Source: Myxococcales bacterium | GTDB lineage: Bacteria > Myxococcota > Kuafuiibacteriia > Kuafuiibacteriales > Kuafuiibacteriaceae | Length of the DNA: 43,800 bases | Assembly: GCA_019634385.1 (NCBI GenBank) | Contig: JAHQVK010000065.1 | Coordinates: 1 to 43,800, forward strand | Direction of reading: 5' to 3' | Shown: in pieces, positions 25,833 to 36,643 of the stretch | Layout: every line of letters starts with the position of its first letter | Position numbering within the stretch: position 1 is the stretch's first letter | Notes under the pieces: generated by a model | The model's database searches: none | Seen by the model: the letters and a program-made list of their open reading frames with translations, nothing else | Told to the model about the DNA's origin: nothing | Position numbers and translations under genes: made by a program

Positions 25833-28814
25833 GTGACAGATGGAACATGGGTCAGCGCGTTTGCCTTACTCATGGTTGGCACAAATCCAAACTGGCCACC
25901 CATGGATCAAACCCTCTCTGAGCAAGAGCTTGCTGATCCTCGCTTTCAACCGGACGACCCGGACTATGCCCCATGGCATAAGGGCAGTCTGTGCGTTGGA
26001 CAGTTCAGCTTTTACAGCTACTCGCCTCCTTGCACTTCATTTCCGCCAACCACAAGCACCGGGGTATCTATCGACGGTGCGTGGCTACATTCAGTGGGAA
26101 CCCCCACCGTAACCCTCGCGTTAATTGGGGGTAGCATTGACCTGACTGAGCGAGACCTGGCGTTCAAAATACAACTCAATCCCGGAGAAATCCCCGCTCT
26201 ACCCGAACGGGAACTCGACTCAAACCGAGACGGAGTCGTCACTGTTCACGACTTTAGTTCAGCGCCCATTGGTGAACTCCCGACACCAGACACGGTCACC
26301 GATGCTCGATTGTTAGCCCGCAGCGATCGTGGAGACACCAACCGAAACGGGTTCCTCGATCCCAGCGATTTGCTGCTCATCTTTGCTGACGATGTAGATA
26401 ACGACGGCAACGGTTTGGTCGACGACATCGCCGGATGGAACTTTCTCTCCCATAGCCCCACCCCAAGCCAGGTGGAAGCACCCAGCCTCCGAACGACCAT
26501 CATCGCCCGCACTGCCGCTGCTAGGACCAATGACAACCACGGCATGGCTGGTTCTTGCCCCCGATGTACCATCCTTCCCATTCAGGTTGGTGATCGGGGT
26601 CTAGCTTCGACCAATAATCTGGGTTTTGCGCTGCTGTATGCCCAGTCTCGCAAAGCTTCTGTTGCCATCGTGGCCACTGCTATCCCGGGAACAACAGCCT
26701 TCTTAGAAGACGTGTATGCGGCTACCGCAAAGCAATTCACAACCATCTTGTCAGCCGGAGTCGCTGAATATCCGAGCCGAATCCCCGCGATTCCTACACC
26801 TTCGTCCAGCGCAGCCGTTCTCACTATCTCCGCCCGAGATCCCCTAGCGAACAACCTGGCCTGCGCCCGCACTCCCGATAGTGATCACCTTTCCGTACCC
26901 GGAGATACCTGTCCTTCTCTGGCGGCAGCGGGCGTAGTCGGAGGACTCGCCGGCCTGCTACGGACCATAGCTCCAAGTACTATGAGCCCCTCCGCAGTAG
27001 TAAGCCTGCTCAGAGCCACATCGTCGAACGGACTCATCAACGCTCGGGCCGCTATGGAAGCAGCTGTCCAGGGTCAACAGACGATCAATATTCGATGGAT
27101 AAGTCCGGAATCCTCAGTAGTTATTGATCCAACCACCGGCCCCCTGAACGTGCAAGTACGTCTAGAAAACCTGCCTCCTGAAGGTGCAAACTGGTACGCC
27201 TCCATCACCCGCGAGACAAACCCAAGCGACCCGCCAACAGCAATACTCACTGGCGTCCATCAAACTGACGATGGGCCTATTCTCCGGTTCAGCCTCCCCG
27301 TGGCCGATCTTCTTCCGGATCCCACCCGTCCCCCTGCAAAACCACAAGATAAAGCGTTTCAGCTCCGCTTGAAGGTCACCACTACCGCAGAGAATTTTAT
27401 AGAGTCTACCCGGGTCCAACGTGTCCATTTGGATGCGGATCTCGACCGATTGCCCGGATTTCCGGTGGCACTAGGCGCCGGTGCAGTAGGTGGTCCTCGG
27501 ATTTTCGATTACAATCAGGATGGTTACCCAGAAATTTGGGTGGCCCTGATCGACGGAAGGGTGGTCCAAGTAGACCACACCGGCCACATCTTAAACATCT
27601 GGTCCGCACGTGCTCATTCCGACCCCTTACCCATTGAGAGTTGGGCCAGTACCTTACTCCCTAATCCGGGTATCGCTCGTCTCTCCTCCCCCACTTTTAT
27701 CTTCGACAACGGTCTCCCTGTAGTAGCCGTGAGCGCCGCAGATGGCGTTCTCACACTCATTCACGATACTAAGACCGTCGAGGACCACGGCACAGCTTCC
27801 GATCCGACGTCGGGCTACCCCGCCGGTTGGATCTCACCAGCGATGGGCGTGCGATGGATGGACACATCTTCCACCCCAGTCACATGGTTAAGTCCCCAAG
27901 GCCTCCAAACACTAGAAGAGCGGGTTTGGCCCCTCCAATTGCCACAGCCGGCGGTGGCCATTGATCTCCGTTCACCCCAAGGCAACACATTCTGGGTAGT
28001 AGCCAACAATCGGCTGCTCAACACCCAAGGTCTTGATGTAGTCTTGCCAAATCCCCAAGCTCAACCCCGTGGGCTCAATCAACTTCGTCTGCGCCAAAGC
28101 CCTATTCTCATTGGCGCGGACACTGCTCCTCCGAACTTGGTTATCCCCACCCGAACCGGATTTGCCACCTGGAACGGAAGCCAATTTAGATCTACCCCCG
28201 GCCCGAGGGACGGGCACACCCTCCCCGGTGCTCCCCTCTCGGCCAACGGAGAGGAGATTGTGTTTTGGTGGGTAGTTGATAATGAGCTGGGACAAACTCC
28301 AAGACCTCGACCATGGAGCTCAACCTCCGACCGGGTTGCATTCCTTGCTGATGCAGATCCCGTCCCCCATGAGGTGCTGATCGCCGACGTAGATGGCGCC
28401 ACCGAAGAATGGATCTTTACCGGAGATTCCAGTCGATTGTGGGCAATCTCCGAAAACGGTAAACAAGCGGCTGGCTGGCCCAAGCTCACTGGCCAGCCGA
28501 TCTGGGGCACTCCGGCCGCAGGTGATCTGGATGGCAATGAGACCGTTGAGCTGGTTGCTGTCACTCGCGGGGGGTGGCTTCACACCTGGAGAACCAGAGG
28601 ACACATCGAGGACGCTTCATGGAGTAGCGAACGCCACGACCTCGCCGCCACCGGTAACTCAACCAACGACAGCATCGGACGGGCGCCCAACGCCAGTGGT
28701 TGCCGATCTTTGCCAATCAGCTCTTCTACGAGCCCCCTCGGCTACGGGCTTGGCTGGATCGTCACGCTCATAAGCCTTTGGGGGGTAAAGCGGATGTCGC
28801 GAATACTTACTTAG
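25833..28814 (+). CDS. Large surface protein with degenerate subtilase domain and FG-GAP-like repeats
   Basis: A 993-residue protein with the outline of a subtilisin-like (S8) domain but without its full triad. ALIGGSIDLTERDLA (96-110) aligns with the Asp motif but has Gly for Asp. LRTTIIART (219-227) stands where HGTHVAG should be. CPSLAAAGVVGG (about 360-371) matches GTSMAAPHVAG and keeps Ser362. Inserted between them are Asp-rich calcium-type loops: DSNRDGVVTVHD, DTNRNGFLDPSD and DNDGNGLVDD. The C-terminal half has FG-GAP-like blades (FDYNQDGYPEIWVA; GDLDGNETVELVAV). It ends in Cys957, a hydrophobic stretch and KRMSR, resembling a MYXO-CTERM sorting tail. The GTG start is forced by an upstream stop. 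The signal peptide is weak. Confidence 0.75.
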   Translation: MTDGTWVSAFALLMVGTNPNWPPMDQTLSEQELADPRFQPDDPDYAPWHKGSLCVGQFSFYSYSPPCTSFPPTTSTGVSIDGAWLHSVGTPTVTLALIGGSIDLTERDLAFKIQLNPGEIPALPERELDSNRDGVVTVHDFSSAPIGELPTPDTVTDARLLARSDRGDTNRNGFLDPSDLLLIFADDVDNDGNGLVDDIAGWNFLSHSPTPSQVEAPSLRTTIIARTAAARTNDNHGMAGSCPRCTILPIQVGDRGLASTNNLGFALLYAQSRKASVAIVATAIPGTTAFLEDVYAATAKQFTTILSAGVAEYPSRIPAIPTPSSSAAVLTISARDPLANNLACARTPDSDHLSVPGDTCPSLAAAGVVGGLAGLLRTIAPSTMSPSAVVSLLRATSSNGLINARAAMEAAVQGQQTINIRWISPESSVVIDPTTGPLNVQVRLENLPPEGANWYASITRETNPSDPPTAILTGVHQTDDGPILRFSLPVADLLPDPTRPPAKPQDKAFQLRLKVTTTAENFIESTRVQRVHLDADLDRLPGFPVALGAGAVGGPRIFDYNQDGYPEIWVALIDGRVVQVDHTGHILNIWSARAHSDPLPIESWASTLLPNPGIARLSSPTFIFDNGLPVVAVSAADGVLTLIHDTKTVEDHGTASDPTSGYPAGWISPAMGVRWMDTSSTPVTWLSPQGLQTLEERVWPLQLPQPAVAIDLRSPQGNTFWVVANNRLLNTQGLDVVLPNPQAQPRGLNQLRLRQSPILIGADTAPPNLVIPTRTGFATWNGSQFRSTPGPRDGHTLPGAPLSANGEEIVFWWVVDNELGQTPRPRPWSSTSDRVAFLADADPVPHEVLIADVDGATEEWIFTGDSSRLWAISENGKQAAGWPKLTGQPIWGTPAAGDLDGNETVELVAVTRGGWLHTWRTRGHIEDASWSSERHDLAATGNSTNDSIGRAPNASGCRSLPISSSTSPLGYGLGWIVTLISLWGVKRMSRILT

Positions 28815-29137
28815 CCGACCTTGGTCTGGAGAAAGAACGCGATCACGAAAGAGAAAAGGACCAGCGACTCTGTCAGAGCAAGAGCAATAATCATAGGCGT
28901 TTGAACCTTGGGTGCCGCCTGAGGGTTCCGCGCAATACCTTCGAGAGCTGCAGCGGCAGTACGCCCCTGGCCGAGTGCCCCACCGAGAGTACCAATGCAC
29001 ATACAGAGACCCGCCGCGAGAGCAATGGCGCCCGAACCACTCATGGCCGCGGCTTCACCCTCTCCAGCGGCCAACGCAGGCATCGCCGCTAGCATCACAA
29101 CCAAAGTAGACAACATAGAAAAGACAGATTTGTTCAT
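28811..29137 (-). CDS. atpE: F-type ATP synthase subunit c
   Basis: The 108-residue proteolipid forms the rotor ring of the ATP synthase. The mature part has the usual helical hairpin, with GALGQGRTAAAALEGIARNP in the first helix and loop and LALTESLVLFSF in the second; Glu90 is the ion-carrying carboxylate. It has an extra N-terminal hydrophobic segment (about 1-24, ending ALAAG) that looks like a signal peptide, as in some other bacteria with extended c subunits. Gln57, Glu90 and Ser91 have the spacing of the Na+-binding residues in Na+ ATPases, but Leu and Phe replace the Thr and Tyr, so ion specificity is open. Its stop codon overlaps that of the convergent surface-protein gene. Confidence 0.95.
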   Translation of the reverse strand: MNKSVFSMLSTLVVMLAAMPALAAGEGEAAAMSGSGAIALAAGLCMCIGTLGGALGQGRTAAAALEGIARNPQAAPKVQTPMIIALALTESLVLFSFVIAFFLQTKVG

Positions 29138-29232
29138 GAATTCCTCGTTTTATCTCCCAACACAGACTGGCAGCCTCTACCTTCTCTCTACCAACCAACA
29201 CGTTGCAAATCTGAGCCGGGCAGATATCAATG

Positions 29233-29301
29233 ACGGCCGAGGTTACCCCCTCGGTCGTAGACTGTTCTTAACCTAAGCACCCTCGCCAAGGGCAACCCTT
29301 G
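29233..29301 (-). promoter_or_regulatory. Two hairpins between atpB and atpE
   Basis: In the 192-bp gap between atpB and atpE, ACGGCCGAGG (29233-29242) pairs with CCTCGGTCGT (29249-29258), and CAAGGG (29287-29292) pairs with CCCTTG (29296-29301). Such intercistronic hairpins could stabilise the atpE message, which must be translated far more often than its neighbours. The role is inferred. Confidence 0.45.
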
Positions 29302-29329
29302 AATCCGGACACCAACTACGAAAATGCGC

Positions 29330-30139
29330 TCAGTGAGCTTCCATATGGTGAGCGATATTGTTTTCTACTTCGCCGATATACACACACGAAAGCAGTGTGA
29401 AAACGAAGGTCTGTACCAAAGCGACAAAGAGACCAAGAGCCATGAAGGGAATGGGCAAGAACAGCGGGAGCCCACCAAAGATCGTAGCTGCCAAGCCAAC
29501 GAACACCCCCAACACCAAATGATCACCGGCAATGTTACACAGTAAGCGCACCGACAAGCTGATGGGTCGCACGGCATGCGAAATTAACTCAATCGGGAAG
29601 AAAATCGGCGCTAACAACCAACCCCAGCTCTCACCAACGGGATTGGCCATATGTACAAAATGGTCACCTCCCAGGCGATACAACCCGTAAGCGTTGTAAT
29701 AGATGAACACCAGTGTGGCGCAAGCAAAGGTTGTGTTAAAGCTCTCGGTAGGCGGCAAAAAGCCCGGAATCAACCCCAAGAGGTTGCTGAAGAGAATAAA
29801 CATGGCCATCGGCATAATGAACCAAAGGTGCCGAATCGCCGCCTCACGGCTCATGGCACTTTGCATCACCGACAACAACCCTTCGATAAAAAGTTCCATG
29901 GCGTTGCGAGCCGTGAGCGTGTCATCGGGAAGAATATCACTCTCACGCCCCTCGAGACCCCATCGAGCAAAAAGGGCAAAGATGAGCATGACCAAACTAA
30001 CCAATAGAATGGCCGCAACGTGCTGTACATGGACCTGGCTATCGAAAAACCATCCGTGACCGAATGACTCTATCCAACCGGCCATCTGCTGATAACCAGG
30101 CACGTGCTCCAACCATAGGGGGGGATGTGGCGTCTCCAT
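29330..30139 (-). CDS. atpB: F-type ATP synthase subunit a
   Basis: Subunit a forms the two half-channels that feed ions to the c ring. Five to six membrane helices are visible. The essential arginine lies in ISLSVRLLCNIAGDH, and the preceding helix has PIELISHAVRP. The N-terminal periplasmic part is His-rich. I start at the ATG at 30139 because GGTGGAG lies seven bases upstream; a GTG four codons earlier is also in frame. At about 269 residues it has the expected length. It follows the subunit I gene by 19 bp and precedes atpE. Confidence 0.95.
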   Translation of the reverse strand: METPHPPLWLEHVPGYQQMAGWIESFGHGWFFDSQVHVQHVAAILLVSLVMLIFALFARWGLEGRESDILPDDTLTARNAMELFIEGLLSVMQSAMSREAAIRHLWFIMPMAMFILFSNLLGLIPGFLPPTESFNTTFACATLVFIYYNAYGLYRLGGDHFVHMANPVGESWGWLLAPIFFPIELISHAVRPISLSVRLLCNIAGDHLVLGVFVGLAATIFGGLPLFLPIPFMALGLFVALVQTFVFTLLSCVYIGEVENNIAHHMEAH

Positions 30140-30158
30140 GGCTAACTCCACCCGCCCC

Positions 30159-30599
30159 TTAGCGCTTTTCGGAGTCTATGTCTTCCAACTTCTCTTCGAT
30201 TTTTTGTTGAGCGTCACTCATTGCGGCCAGGCCCTCTGGTGAAGAAGCCCCTTGGCTCACGCCTACAACCACTGCGCCCAGACCGATCAGCATGCCTACC
30301 ATTAGCCCGAGAGCATCCGGACCTTGTCCGAGCATCCACCACAAAAACCCGCACACAACCAAGAGCTTGAACGTCAAAAACAACCCCGCCACCAGCTTGT
30401 GGGGGAGTGTAGACTCCGGATCTAAGATTCGGCCTATCAGCCAAATCTGCACCATCCCGGACCCTCCCACCAACAGGCCACCCATGACCACCGAGCGAGC
30501 GAGAGCCCCACCGAACAATAAATACATGACCAGCGCCCCAAGCCCCAGGCCCCAGGCGAGGACGCGAGCGGTGTGTCTCACAAGAACTATCGTTAGCAT
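30159..30599 (-). CDS. atpI: ATP synthase subunit I (AtpI-like)
   Basis: A 146-residue membrane protein with four hydrophobic helices (about 10-30, 33-55, 68-88 and 95-115) and a charged, Glu/Asp/Lys-rich tail. The size, helix pattern and place directly before atpB fit the ATP synthase subunit I family, which helps assemble the c ring. There are no catalytic motifs to check. It lies 5 bp after atpZ, so both are translated from one message. The family call rests mainly on context. Confidence 0.8.
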   Translation of the reverse strand: MLTIVLVRHTARVLAWGLGLGALVMYLLFGGALARSVVMGGLLVGGSGMVQIWLIGRILDPESTLPHKLVAGLFLTFKLLVVCGFLWWMLGQGPDALGLMVGMLIGLGAVVVGVSQGASSPEGLAAMSDAQQKIEEKLEDIDSEKR

Positions 30600-30604
30600 G
30601 AGGG

Positions 30605-30847
30605 TTATTTCTCACTCTCATCCGTATCTTGGTTCATGCGAACCGCTCGGTACAGAGACCAAAATCCAGCGAGGCTACCAAGCAACAAACCAGAGAGCGT
30701 GCACCACGGCTCAGTGCCCCAGTACCCGTCCAACTTCCAACCGAGAAGTAGACCACCCACCACCACAATGCTGAACTCGATACCGATCGCACTCATACGC
30801 ATCGATCGTCCCAGCACTGGATCTTTTCGGGATCGTTTGCGCTTCAT
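30605..30847 (-). CDS. atpZ: AtpZ-type small membrane protein of the ATP synthase operon
   Basis: An 80-residue protein with a basic N-terminus, two membrane helices (about 19-37 and 49-68) and an acidic tail. The pattern GIEFSIVVVGGLLLGWKLD followed by a Gly-rich second helix (LSGLLLGSLAGFWSLYR) is typical of the AtpZ family (putative F0F1-ATPase Mg/Ca-transport subunit). It is the first gene of atpZ-atpI-atpB-atpE. The remaining ATP synthase genes (atpF, H, A, G, D and C) are elsewhere in the genome, as in many Deltaproteobacteria. Confidence 0.85.
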   Translation of the reverse strand: MKRKRSRKDPVLGRSMRMSAIGIEFSIVVVGGLLLGWKLDGYWGTEPWCTLSGLLLGSLAGFWSLYRAVRMNQDTDESEK

Positions 30848-30898
30848 GAGTCACCGCGATGCCATTCCTGCGGCCGCGCCCACACCACACGATAACGC

Positions 30899-31855
30899 TC
30901 ATTCACCGCCGTTGATCCATCTACCCACCACCAACTTCGCCCCAGTTTTTGTCGCTAACTTAACCGTTGTTTCCCAGCTCCCCGTCTCATCTATAGGTTC
31001 ATCCACCAGTTGATACCGGCCAAACTCTTGGCCATCAAGTAGAACACGGCCCGAAACCTCAGAAGTCCAGTCTCCAGGATCTTTCGTGGGTTTCAAGGGA
31101 GAACGTTGGGAAATAAAGACATCGTCATACTCATAAATCTGCCCGTCAAGATAGATTGTACTACGAATGAGCTGAGTTTGCTGCAAAGTGGTGGCTGACC
31201 GACTCGTACCCATTTTTGCGTCAACATGGGTCTCAAAGTCAGGGCTCTGTAACCAACCCGATATGGTTACGCCATCGCGCGTTCGCGATGAGGCATCATC
31301 TGCCAACACATAGTTCAAAGCCACATTCACCGGCTCCTGTTCTCGTATAATTTCCCCGGCTACTTCTACCACCAACCGTCCATCAACCCGTCGAGAATCA
31401 ACATCTATAGATATCCACCCCGGAACAAAGTACCGAAACTGTATATGATGTTCGAAAAAAAAGTCGGCGGCCCCCTGAAACTCTCGACCGTGTACATCAA
31501 TATCCTGGATTATGTACCGGCTCATAGTCCCCGCTTCGGATGCAAAATCGACTTCCAATTCTGGACCGGAACTTGCCTCGTAAGAATACTCACCATTTGC
31601 AACATCAACAATATGTAAACGCCCTGAGGTATGAACTACTCCCGACGAAACCTCAGTCATTCGAAGGTACTCAAGCGTAAGCGTAATTATGTTGTAGGCG
31701 TGATTCCAATCGATTCCTGCCAGTTCATGAGTGGTTCTTAGGACACTTACGGGCAAATGGCCAACCGACGATGTACTACTCTTACTCTCAGTATCATCAC
31801 CACACGCCAGCACTAAGCTCAGCACTCCCAACCACAAAAACTTCATCGCACGCAT
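30899..31855 (-). CDS. Predicted lipoprotein of unknown function
   Basis: I do not recognise this protein. From the ATG at 31855 it has 318 residues and begins MRAMKFLWLGVLSLVLACGD, a very good lipoprotein signal with lipobox LVLAC. GGGG lies eight bases before this ATG. The frame opens 17 codons earlier, but that start would bury the signal. The mature part is Ser/Thr-rich at first and then mostly beta-strand-like, with repeated short hydrophobic/charged alternations, as in lipocalin- or beta-barrel-type domains. It is 51 bp upstream of atpZ on the same strand, but nothing ties it to the ATP synthase. Confidence 0.8.
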   Translation of the reverse strand: MRAMKFLWLGVLSLVLACGDDTESKSSTSSVGHLPVSVLRTTHELAGIDWNHAYNIITLTLEYLRMTEVSSGVVHTSGRLHIVDVANGEYSYEASSGPELEVDFASEAGTMSRYIIQDIDVHGREFQGAADFFFEHHIQFRYFVPGWISIDVDSRRVDGRLVVEVAGEIIREQEPVNVALNYVLADDASSRTRDGVTISGWLQSPDFETHVDAKMGTSRSATTLQQTQLIRSTIYLDGQIYEYDDVFISQRSPLKPTKDPGDWTSEVSGRVLLDGQEFGRYQLVDEPIDETGSWETTVKLATKTGAKLVVGRWINGGE

Positions 31856-32104
31856 TAATTGTACCCCGATCGGCAACACCACACGACAGAGCAAGGTCTG
31901 TACCATAGAGAACCTATGAGTATAGGACTAAAACAACGATATTCTTGCCTAGTTCAAATGCAATTTATTTCCTATAACGCCAAAGCGTCAAAAACATCGC
32001 GGATAAATTGCCACTCTGTCACCGCCAGTGACACTCATCGCGTTGGTCTATCATGGATAGAAACTAACAATTGTACATTTACCCCGAACTGCTACTTATA
32101 CTAG

Positions 32105-34390
<2,286 letters not shown>

Positions 34391-34440
34391 AGCGAGAACA
34401 GAAACGACATAGGCTCGCTTCTGTCTCCCCCTACCCTTCT

Positions 34441-34622
34441 GACTTGAGATGCTTGAGCACCATCAGAGGATGGTGCTCACGCTACTTGAGCACACTCTGA
34501 GGATGATGCTTGAGTTGCTTCAGCACACGCAGAGGAGGTTGCTTGAGTTGCCTGAGTCACTCCGAGGAAATTGCTTCAGCACACGCAGAGGAGGTTACTT
34601 CAGGTCTTGAGCACCCTCCGGA
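34441..34622. repeat. Degenerate minisatellite downstream of katG
   Basis: A stretch made of variants of 'TTGCTTCAGCACACGCAGAGGAGGTT'. This 26-bp sequence occurs exactly twice, at 34515-34540 and 34571-34596, with diverged copies around them (TGCTTGAGCAC..CAGAGGATG, ACTTGAGCACACTCTGAGGATG). It lies between the convergent katG and lipoprotein genes. It is not a CRISPR array: units vary in length and there are no unique spacers. Confidence 0.75.
34454..34479. terminator. Perfect hairpin between convergent genes
   Basis: TGAGCACCATC (34454-34464) pairs perfectly with GATGGTGCTCA (34469-34479) around a four-base AGAG loop. Its place between katG and the opposing lipoprotein gene suggests a two-way transcription stop, but there is no T-run on either side, and it is part of the repeat array. 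Confidence 0.5.
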
Positions 34623-34699
34623 TAGTTAATTAATTACCAATTCCACCAAGCCCCGCTATCAAGTTAAGCAAGCGCAAACACAAGGGGCTTCTTTGTTTC

Positions 34700-35722
34700 T
34701 CACTCACTGTTAGCGTAAGGCTCTCGCTTCAATAACCCCTCTGCCTTGAGCTCTTCGAGTCGGGTTCGCGCCGCTCTTAACAGCACCGCATCATATACAC
34801 ACCCCCAGCCATAGGCGGACATTTTCTCTTCAGAAGGTCCGAGGCCAAGGGGATCAAACCAGACACTGGTAAGTGCCACACCTCGAGAAAGCCCTTCGTT
34901 TGCTGCTTCTATTAAGCTCGCTAGCAACATTCGACAACCATGCTTGCTTTCGTGAGCACAAATGGCTTGGTCATCAAATTGGGAAAGAATCCAGCTACGA
35001 GTGGTCTGCATCAGTTGCACTCGTACACTGTCTACCAGCGGCTCAAGTATTTCCTCCGGATGATACATCCGAGAATGAAAGCCAACGGCACAACGAAGTG
35101 AAGTATTTTGCCGTTCCGCATCCAGCAACCAACTCGGAACTTCTTCCACTGCGTACTGTTTGACAAATCCATGCTTTTCTACCTGCAGTGGGTCAATTTT
35201 TATACCCGCATCCATAGTACTCAGGCACGCGCAAGCATAGGTTCGCTCCGCTTCGCGAAATGGACCCACACCAAGGACATCAAACCAAACATCAATATCA
35301 GCAGAGCCCTCGATCTCATCCACCAGAGTTTCGTCGATCTCTAAGTATCGTTCCTCGCGGGTCCACAGCGTATCTTCCGTCTGCTCTACAATAAGCGCGG
35401 AGGTCACTACCGCTCGCAACATGCCCGCCAGGTTCTCAGCAGCCCGTCGACGAGCCAAGGCCTGCATCTTGGGATCGTTCCAGCGATAAGCCCGTCCCGC
35501 CACCCCTAACCCACATACTCTCGCCGTTGTAACCAACGCCCCCAACGCACAATCCGGGGGGGCTGTCGGTTCCGGCAAGGGATTGGCGGCTGGAGCTTGA
35601 ACCAACATCGGAGGACGCAGTGGTGGGCTTGATCGACACCCGTACCCATCCATCACTAAGCACATAACCACCAAAGCTCTAACCCCCAGGCAACTAGTCA
35701 TACTTAGCCATGGTGACAACAT
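34700..35722 (-). CDS. LPP20-like lipoprotein
   Basis: From the ATG at 35722 this is a 340-residue protein; the open frame extends 14 codons further, into rsmE. The N-terminus is hydrophobic and reaches Cys within MDGYGC, which could be a lipidation site although the lipobox is poor. The segment DPKMQALARRRAAENLAGML resembles the start of LPP20-type domains, where an Ala/Arg-rich helix follows a short strand. A second similar half may follow (about residues 190-330, with SLIEAANEGLSRG). It contains several cysteine pairs (CACACL, CGL). Function is unknown. It is coupled to rsmE by overlap or near-overlap. Confidence 0.65.
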   Translation of the reverse strand: MLSPWLSMTSCLGVRALVVMCLVMDGYGCRSSPPLRPPMLVQAPAANPLPEPTAPPDCALGALVTTARVCGLGVAGRAYRWNDPKMQALARRRAAENLAGMLRAVVTSALIVEQTEDTLWTREERYLEIDETLVDEIEGSADIDVWFDVLGVGPFREAERTYACACLSTMDAGIKIDPLQVEKHGFVKQYAVEEVPSWLLDAERQNTSLRCAVGFHSRMYHPEEILEPLVDSVRVQLMQTTRSWILSQFDDQAICAHESKHGCRMLLASLIEAANEGLSRGVALTSVWFDPLGLGPSEEKMSAYGWGCVYDAVLLRAARTRLEELKAEGLLKREPYANSE

Positions 35723-35750
35723 CTTGAAGATACTTTTAATCCTCTCATAC

Positions 35751-36464
35751 TCACAAGTAGGCATATCGTGTCATCGCCACCGCTGCGGGCCCCGCCGTTT
35801 CGGTCCTAAAGGTATATGACCCCATATGAGCGCAGACAAACGCCGCTTGCCCCGCTGCTTCAATTTCGGCGGTAGAAAAGCCCCCCTCCGGCCCCACTAA
35901 GAGGGCCACCACCGAAGGCTTAGTGTCCATCTCGAGGAGTGTCCGCAATGACTTCTGCCCCCCCAACTGAAGAACAATCCGGAGATCAGCCTCACACTGA
36001 AGAGCATCTTTTAAGAGGGTTGGAGGTGCCACTTGCATACGATGGGCCCGACCAGAAACCCGTACCGCATCATCAACTATCACCCGCAAACGATCGATCC
36101 GCTGGTGTCGGGTAGCCACGCTTCTCTCCGTCAGCACCGGCACCAGACGAGCTACGCCCATCTCGGCCACTTGTCGAGTCACAGTATCCAGCTTGTCGCC
36201 TTTACCTACCCCCTGAAGCAGTACAATTTCCGGCCGAGAGGGCGCCGGGGCAGCCTCGATCGTCCTCAGCAGAATCCACGCCCCACGACGATCAAGCCTA
36301 TCCACCACCCCGCTCGCCACCCAGCCTTCTCCGTCGGTGAGCTCCAGCTCTTGTCCTTCACCCACCCGAAGAACTCGCAGATGTTGCGCCAGCTCTGGGG
36401 AAATCTCAAGCCGACGCCCCTCATGGCCCCGAAAGCTTCCCGCCGGTAGAACCAATCTACGCAC
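35751..36464 (-). CDS. rsmE: 16S rRNA (uracil-1498-N3)-methyltransferase RsmE
   Basis: RsmE methylates U1498 of 16S rRNA in the assembled 30S subunit. The 237-residue protein has the N-terminal PUA-like RNA-binding domain (about 1-70, HLRVLRVGEGQELELTDG) and a SPOUT methyltransferase domain with the knot signatures LLVGPEGGFSTAEIEAA and MGSYTFRTETAGPAA, where most members have LG.RILR.ETA. The ATG at 36464 fits the conserved opening MRRLVLPAG. It precedes the LPP20-like gene. In many genomes rsmE follows prmA; here it does not. Confidence 0.94.
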   Translation of the reverse strand: MRRLVLPAGSFRGHEGRRLEISPELAQHLRVLRVGEGQELELTDGEGWVASGVVDRLDRRGAWILLRTIEAAPAPSRPEIVLLQGVGKGDKLDTVTRQVAEMGVARLVPVLTERSVATRHQRIDRLRVIVDDAVRVSGRAHRMQVAPPTLLKDALQCEADLRIVLQLGGQKSLRTLLEMDTKPSVVALLVGPEGGFSTAEIEAAGQAAFVCAHMGSYTFRTETAGPAAVAMTRYAYL

Positions 36465-36528
36465 CCCCGGGTTGTACGGTAGTTCTCGCCACCCAGCAAA
36501 ACGTGGATCACAATTTCAGCGTACTGGG

Positions 36529-36643
36529 CCCAAACCGGAGGTTCTTTGGCTCTTGCGCTAACGCTGGCACCCAAACCGGAGGTTCTTTGGCTCTTGCGCT
36601 AACGCTGGCACCCAAACCGGAGGTTCTTTGGCTCTTGCGCTAA
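36529..36643. repeat. 41-bp tandem repeat, 2.8 copies
   Basis: Three consecutive units start at 36529, 36570 and 36611, each opening CCCAAACCGGAGGTTCTTTG; the first two are 41 bp and identical, and the third is cut after 33 bp. The array fills the gap between rsmE and the DUF5989 gene. The third unit contains the TAG stop (36640-36642, read on the minus strand) of the DUF5989 gene, so the array may have grown out from that gene's 3' end. Confidence 0.9.

Noticed and set aside
27972-28604. Several minus-strand frames over the surface-protein gene
   Set aside because: They overlap one another and the FG-GAP-like coding region, and they are Pro/Arg/Ser-rich shadows of a G+C-biased coding frame.
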